DNA of 64,000 bases from contig CAKSWT010000007.1 of NCBI GenBank assembly GCA_934512135.1, positions 1 to 64,000 on the forward strand, in the 5' to 3' direction. Positions 59,969-64,000 of this stretch are shown one piece after another. The translations under genes and the position numbers were made by a program. The notes under the pieces are model-generated. The model ran no database searches. It was not told the DNA's origin and was given only the letters and a program-made list of their open reading frames with translations. Numbering within the stretch: the stretch's first letter is position 1; the number at the start of each line of letters is the position of its first letter. The DNA comes from an uncultured Oscillospiraceae bacterium (lineage in GTDB: Bacteria; Bacillota; Clostridia; Oscillospirales; Oscillospiraceae).

Positions 59969-61033
59969 TTATCGGTGGTCCAGAAGCACCTGGTCTCCGG
60001 GCCGAAGCCCTTCTCCGGAGGGTTCCAGGGCCGCAACTGTCTGTCCCTCTGTCTCCCGGAGGATCGTCACAGGCTGAAACTGCACCGCCTCTCCCACCAG
60101 GCGCCAGACACCGGTTTCTTCTCCCACAGTATATACTGCCTCCGCCGGAATTTCCACCCCTGTTTTCGGTTCCGGCAAAATTTTTACCGTCATGGTTCGG
60201 GTCTGAGCCGCCTCCGCCATACACGCCTGGCAGGAAAACAGAACCCAATCATCCCGCACCGCCTGCACCGTCAGGGTCACAGGGGCGGCATTCACCGGCA
60301 GCTGTGCCTCCAGCCTGTCCCCCGGCTCCAGCGCCATGGGCACCTTTCCCCGAAAGTACCAGGTATCTCCCAGAACCAGCCGCCCCACGGTCTCCTCTGG
60401 CAGGGGCTTTAGCGGCAGGGACCAGCCGCCCCAGGGATCCTCCGGCGTCAATCGCTCCTCCAGTCCGTCGGTCCAGGACACAAATATCCCGGACTCCGGC
60501 GCGCTGATGCTCTGGTGGAAGCCCCCGGACTGCATCTCCAGGGCTTCCTCCCCCTCGGAGAGCCGCCGGGAGACGTCCTGAGACTCTCCCAGCACCAGGC
60601 CGGCCACCTCCTGGGCGGCGCTGATACGCCCTGTCCCTTGGGCCGCCGCCAGCTGCCGGATATGCTCCCTCAGGGCCATCCGCCGGGTATAAAGGGGCTC
60701 CTCCGCAGCCTGTGCTCCCCGCTGGAGCAGGTGCAGCGACAGGGCCTCCTCCCCCAAGGACCGTCCCGTCTCCCAGCGGACCACCGTCTGTCCCGCCGCC
60801 ACCTTTGCGCCGTCCTGGACCTGGCAGAGCCAGCTGCCCTGTTGAGGGGCGTACAGGGGATATTCCCGCCGAATCACAACCCCCTGCACCCAAATGGGCT
60901 CCTGGCTCTGATACAGCGTTGCCTCTGCCGTTTTGGGCCGCTCCGGCACCAGATGCATTATCTGTCCCAGAAGCAGGCATCCCAGAGCCCCAAGCATTCC
61001 CATCAGCAGTATATTCCGTCGTCCAAATTCCAT
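59969..61033 (-). CDS. HlyD-like membrane-anchored adaptor in the division cluster
   Basis: 354 residues. One N-terminal transmembrane helix (NILLMGMLGALGCLLLGQIM), then an extracytoplasmic region with two lipoyl/barrel-sandwich pieces (VVIRREYPLYAPQQGSWLC near 55 and SISAPESGIFVSWTDGLEE near 180) separated by a coiled-coil helical segment (about 95-165), and a C-terminal beta-barrel portion (DTWYFRGKVPMAL, VEIPAEAVYTVGEETGVWRL). This is the plan of membrane fusion proteins, yet no transporter gene is adjacent. ATG at 61033 follows GGAGGGA. It sits between miaA (39 bases) and yggS (16 bases). A role in division or wall assembly is inferred. Confidence 0.8.
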   Translation of the reverse strand: MEFGRRNILLMGMLGALGCLLLGQIMHLVPERPKTAEATLYQSQEPIWVQGVVIRREYPLYAPQQGSWLCQVQDGAKVAAGQTVVRWETGRSLGEEALSLHLLQRGAQAAEEPLYTRRMALREHIRQLAAAQGTGRISAAQEVAGLVLGESQDVSRRLSEGEEALEMQSGGFHQSISAPESGIFVSWTDGLEERLTPEDPWGGWSLPLKPLPEETVGRLVLGDTWYFRGKVPMALEPGDRLEAQLPVNAAPVTLTVQAVRDDWVLFSCQACMAEAAQTRTMTVKILPEPKTGVEIPAEAVYTVGEETGVWRLVGEAVQFQPVTILRETEGQTVAALEPSGEGLRPGDQVLLDHR

Positions 61034-61072
61034 GGCGCATCCCTCCAACGTTGAAGTTCTGCGCCCATTGTA

Positions 61073-62014
61073 TCACGCCGGCCCGTCGAAAAAGGGGATT
61101 TGCGCCAGGGACTCCCGAAGGATCGGCTCCAGGCGCACCGGCTCCCTTTGCTCCATCCAATGAATCCGCGGATTCCGGCGGAACCAGGTCCTCTGGCGCT
61201 TGGCATACCGGCGGGACTCCCGCTTCACCAGCTCCACCGCCCGCTCCAGGGACTCGCTGCCGTCCAGCACCGGGAAGAATTCCTTATACCCAATGGCCTG
61301 CATGGCCGTACAGCTTCGGGGCACCCCCTGGTCCAGCAGCCGCCGGATTTCCTCCAGCAGCCCCCGCTCCAGCATTTGGTCCACCCGTCGGTCAATGCGC
61401 CGATAGAGCTCTCCCCGGTCCAGAAAGTCCAGTCCCAGCCACACCGGCGTATATTTGTCCGGCACCATCTGGGTCTCCCGGTTGTGCTGGGTGATGGTTT
61501 TCCCCGTCTCCTCATAGACCTCCAAGGCCCGGATGATCCGCTTTCGGTCTGACAGATGCAGTCGGGAGGCGCTGTCCGGATCCACCTGACGAAGCCGTTC
61601 CAGCAGGGTTTCCACGCCGTATCCCTCCGCCAGGCGCTCCAACTCCTCCCGCTTTCCCGTGGAGGGGCAGGGGGCAAAGGTCCGCCCCGCCATCAGCGCA
61701 TCCACATACAGTCCCGTTCCTCCGGCGATCACCGCAGTCTTTCCCCGGGAGAGAATGTCCTGGAGAATAGGGTCCGCCATCTCCACATACCGGGCCGCCG
61801 AGAAGGTCTCCTCCGGCTCCGCCACGTCGATCATATGGTGCCGGACCCCCTCCATTTCCCCGGGGGTCACCTTTGCGGTGCCAATGTCCATGCCCCGGTA
61901 GAGCTGCATGGAGTCCGCAGAGACCACCTCTCCATCCAGGGCCTTGGCCAGGGCCACTGACAGCGCCGTTTTTCCCGACGCCGTGGGCCCTACGATCACA
62001 ACAATTCGATCCAT
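61073..62014 (-). CDS. miaA: tRNA dimethylallyltransferase
   Basis: 313 residues. P-loop VIVGPTASGKTALSVALAK, DSMQLYRGMDIGTAK, HHMIDVAEPEETFSAARY and GGTGLYVDAL are all present. It isopentenylates A37 of tRNAs that read UNN codons. Start is the ATG at 62014 (MDRIVVIVG); an ATG six codons earlier is possible but less typical. Usually follows mutL in bacteria; here uppP lies between. Confidence 0.96.
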   Translation of the reverse strand: MDRIVVIVGPTASGKTALSVALAKALDGEVVSADSMQLYRGMDIGTAKVTPGEMEGVRHHMIDVAEPEETFSAARYVEMADPILQDILSRGKTAVIAGGTGLYVDALMAGRTFAPCPSTGKREELERLAEGYGVETLLERLRQVDPDSASRLHLSDRKRIIRALEVYEETGKTITQHNRETQMVPDKYTPVWLGLDFLDRGELYRRIDRRVDQMLERGLLEEIRRLLDQGVPRSCTAMQAIGYKEFFPVLDGSESLERAVELVKRESRRYAKRQRTWFRRNPRIHWMEQREPVRLEPILRESLAQIPFFDGPA

Positions 62015-62058
62015 AGTCTTATTGTATCCCATCCGCGGCTTTTCCAGCCACATTTTTG

Positions 62059-62889
62059 TCAGCCTGCAATCAGGAAATACAGCAGCACTGCGGCACCCAA
62101 AAGAATCCGGTAGACGCCAAAGGCCGAGAAGCTGTGCTTTTTGACATAGTCCATCAGCCCTCGGATGGCCAGCAGCGACACCACAAAGGCCACCACGCTG
62201 GCCACAATCAGGCATGCCACCTCTGTTCCGGCAATGCCGGTGCCCCCCTTGATAAACTTCACAGACTTCAGCAGGCTGGCTCCCAGCATGGTGGGAATCG
62301 CCAGGAAGAAGGAGAACTCTGCGCCCACAGGACGGCTGAGTCCCAGCAGAATCGCGCCAAGAATGGTTGCGCCGGAACGGGAGGTCCCGGGAACCATGGC
62401 AAGCACCTGAAACATTCCGATTCCGAAGGCCGTCTGATAGGTAATCTTGTCCGTGCTTCGAATCTTGGGCCGGCGCTGCTGATTCCGGCGCTCCACCAGA
62501 ATAAAGGCCACGCCATAGACAATGAGCATAATGGCAACCACCACATAGTTGTAGAGGTGGGCATCCATCCAGTCATCCAGCAGAAGCCCCAGGATCATCG
62601 AGGGAATGATGGCCACGATGACCTTAAACCACAGAACCCAGGTCTGCTTTTTCTGTACGTTGTTTTTCTTGGGGGAGAAGGGATTGAGCTTGTGGAAGAA
62701 CAGGACGATCACCGCCAGAATCGCCCCCAGCTGAATCACCACGTCGAACATCTCCATAAACGCCTCTGACGCATTGAGCGGCAGCAGCTGCTCCAGCAGG
62801 ATGAGATGGCCGGTGGAGCTGATGGGCAGCCATTCTGTAATGCCCTCCACAATGCCGTAGATAATGGCCTTCAGGATTTCAAGAAACAT
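62059..62889 (-). CDS. uppP: Undecaprenyl-diphosphatase UppP (BacA)
   Basis: 276 residues, about eight transmembrane helices. Contains the two family motifs GIVEGITEWLPISSTGHL near residue 13 and MVPGTSRSGATILGAILLG near 165. It dephosphorylates undecaprenyl pyrophosphate and so recycles the carrier for peptidoglycan and teichoic acid; also linked to bacitracin resistance. AGGAGA before the ATG; 14 bases after mutL. Confidence 0.97.
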   Translation of the reverse strand: MFLEILKAIIYGIVEGITEWLPISSTGHLILLEQLLPLNASEAFMEMFDVVIQLGAILAVIVLFFHKLNPFSPKKNNVQKKQTWVLWFKVIVAIIPSMILGLLLDDWMDAHLYNYVVVAIMLIVYGVAFILVERRNQQRRPKIRSTDKITYQTAFGIGMFQVLAMVPGTSRSGATILGAILLGLSRPVGAEFSFFLAIPTMLGASLLKSVKFIKGGTGIAGTEVACLIVASVVAFVVSLLAIRGLMDYVKKHSFSAFGVYRILLGAAVLLYFLIAG

Positions 62890-62903
62890 GGTATCTCTCC
62901 TTC

Positions 62904-64000
62904 TTAAGATCGTTTAAACTGCCGCTCCAGGTTCCCCCGGGTCAGCGTGATGCACACAGGTCTGCCATGGGGGCAGTATTTGATGTCGTCACGGCGCATC
63001 AGCTCCGCCACCAGCGCCGAAAGCTCCTGGGGATCGGTTTTCTTCCCACCCTTAATGGCGGCCTTGCAGGCAATGGTGTGGAGCAGATTGTCATGGACTG
63101 TAGCGGGATCCAGCCGCCGTCCCCCCAGCAGGTCCTGGGCCAGGGCCGACAGACAGGCCTCCGCGTCCTTTTCGTCGATGTCTGCGGGAATGGCCCGGAG
63201 AATCAGTGTGCCGCCTCCGAAATCCTCCACCGCAAAGCCCAGCTTTTGGAGGGTCTCTCCGTGGTCCAGCAGCGTGGCCGTCTCCTCCTGGCCCAGGGAC
63301 GTCTGCACCGGAGTCAGAAGCATCTGGGACATGATCTCATGGGTCTGCGCCTTGAGCTTCTCAAAGAGGATCCGCTCATGGGCCGCATGCTTGTCAAAGA
63401 GCAGCAGCTTGTCTCCCTGCTCCACAATAATATATGTGTCCATGGCCTGGCCAATGATTCGATAGGGCTCCGCCCGGGAGGGTTTTTCCGCCTCCCTCTG
63501 CGGCACTTGGGGGCGAGGCGGCTCCGGCAAATCCAGCGCCGTCTGTGCTTCCGTGACCGGAGGCCGGGGCTCCTCTGGCACTGCCGTCTTTTCCGGATGC
63601 TGCACCGGAGCCGGGGTTGGGACTGGGGCCGGGGTTGGGACTGGGGCTGGGACTTTCCCCTCCGATGCGACGGGCACCTGCTGGACGCTGTCCCGGACCG
63701 CCTGTACCGGGCCGCCGGAGGGCTGCCGGGACAATGTCCCTAGAAACGACTTGGCCGCCGCCTGTTCCCGCTGGCTCAGCCCCTTGGTCTCCCGGCGGAA
63801 TTCCTGGGTATTCATGTTCCGGTAGAAGTTTTCCTGAGGCGGCAGCTTCTGCTGGGGCACCGTCATCTCCGGCCGGTCCGGGGTTCGGCTCAGCGTCCCC
63901 AGCACCGTGTAGTGAATGGCGTCAAACACATCCCCTTCCCGGAGGAACTTCACCTCCGTCTTGGCCGGGTGGACATTCACATCCACCGCCGCCGGGGCCA
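62904..64000 (-). CDS. mutL: DNA mismatch repair protein MutL (C-terminal part)
   Basis: About 365 C-terminal codons; the start lies beyond the right edge. The visible part begins in the conserved DVNVHPAKTEVKF of the ATPase domain end, then a Pro/Ala/Val linker (about 63590-63680), then the C-terminal dimerisation/endonuclease domain: FDKHAAHERILFEKL (the D-x-H-A-A-H-E-R endonuclease motif) and CPHGRPVCITLTRGNLERQF at the end. This is the nuclease-active MutL type found where MutH is absent. First gene, within the window, of the operon leading to ileS. Confidence 0.95.
   Translation of the reverse strand, partial: APAAVDVNVHPAKTEVKFLREGDVFDAIHYTVLGTLSRTPDRPEMTVPQQKLPPQENFYRNMNTQEFRRETKGLSQREQAAAKSFLGTLSRQPSGGPVQAVRDSVQQVPVASEGKVPAPVPTPAPVPTPAPVQHPEKTAVPEEPRPPVTEAQTALDLPEPPRPQVPQREAEKPSRAEPYRIIGQAMDTYIIVEQGDKLLLFDKHAAHERILFEKLKAQTHEIMSQMLLTPVQTSLGQEETATLLDHGETLQKLGFAVEDFGGGTLILRAIPADIDEKDAEACLSALAQDLLGGRRLDPATVHDNLLHTIACKAAIKGGKKTDPQELSALVAELMRRDDIKYCPHGRPVCITLTRGNLERQFKRS
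63610..63655. repeat. 18-base tandem repeat in the mutL linker
   Basis: Two exact copies of GCCGGGGTTGGGACTGGG (63610-63627, 63628-63645) and a partial third. In frame on the minus strand they encode PVPTPA units of the MutL linker. Confidence 0.9.

Noticed and set aside
63590..63690. Possible CRISPR or satellite repeat
   Set aside because: Repeats are contiguous, in frame, without spacers, and encode a protein linker.

Overview
The window is about 64 kb of chromosome from a GC-rich, endospore-forming Gram-positive bacterium, most likely a Clostridia member near the Oscillospiraceae/Ruminococcaceae. Evidence: sporulation and germination genes (a gerA-type operon, spoVT, yabP-yabQ-divIC-yabR), two T-box leaders, a TPP riboswitch driving thiT, three SLH-anchored secreted proteins, the rapZ-yvcK-whiA and yggS-sepF-divIVA clusters, strong Shine-Dalgarno sites with frequent GTG/TTG starts, and canonical TTGACA-17-TATAAT promoters. 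I saw no tRNA or rRNA gene, CRISPR array, insertion sequence or prophage.

Layout. 1-138: two tandem vegetative promoters fire leftward out of the window. 139-3002 (-): germination operon gerAA, a short gerAC-like gene and a gerAB-like gene. 3106-9642: envelope region with a secreted vWA/SLH protein (-), a VanZ-like membrane protein, a compact FliB-like protein and an SLH amidase (+). 9690-13578 (-): sugar-type ABC transporter (binding protein, ATPase, permease). 13861-14400 (-): spoVT. 14610-17319 (+): galK-galT. 17448-18757 (+): marR-degV. 18792-19214 (-): gtrA. 19401-20813 (+): GH25 lysozyme with SLH repeats. 20966-22894 (+): FMN/Fe-S/FAD enoate-reductase-type enzyme. 22950-24747 (-): ECF sigma factor and membrane partner. 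24940-26064 (+): cysteine desulfurase. 26119-29274 (-): hisS-aspS behind a T-box. 29651-34573 (+): yabP, yabQ, divIC, yabR, transglutaminase lipoprotein, lspA, RluA-type pseudouridine synthase, then TPP riboswitch-thiT.

From 34663 to the right edge every gene is on the minus strand, in compact operons: cysE-cysS-flavin oxidoreductase under a Cys T-box; lipoprotein, response regulator and sensor kinase running into DUF1385, prmC, recA, recX, rimO and pgsA; murB-rapZ-yvcK-whiA-nudix-dnaE; and mutL-uppP-miaA-hlyD-like-yggS-sepF-divIVA-ileS, with mutL cut by the window end.

The themes are aminoacyl-tRNA and cysteine supply controlled by T-boxes, cell division and envelope assembly, genome maintenance, and sporulation/germination. 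Stage-specific promoter-like sequences (sigma-E-like at yabP, sigma-G-like at spoVT and gerAA) fit the sporulation genes. I found no convincing wholly new system. The less ordinary items are the short gerAC-like frame running deep into gerAB, a FliB-like protein lacking part of its cysteine motif, an ECF sigma/receptor pair with a candidate autoregulated promoter, a flavin oxidoreductase placed under a Cys T-box, and a HlyD-like adaptor inside the division cluster.
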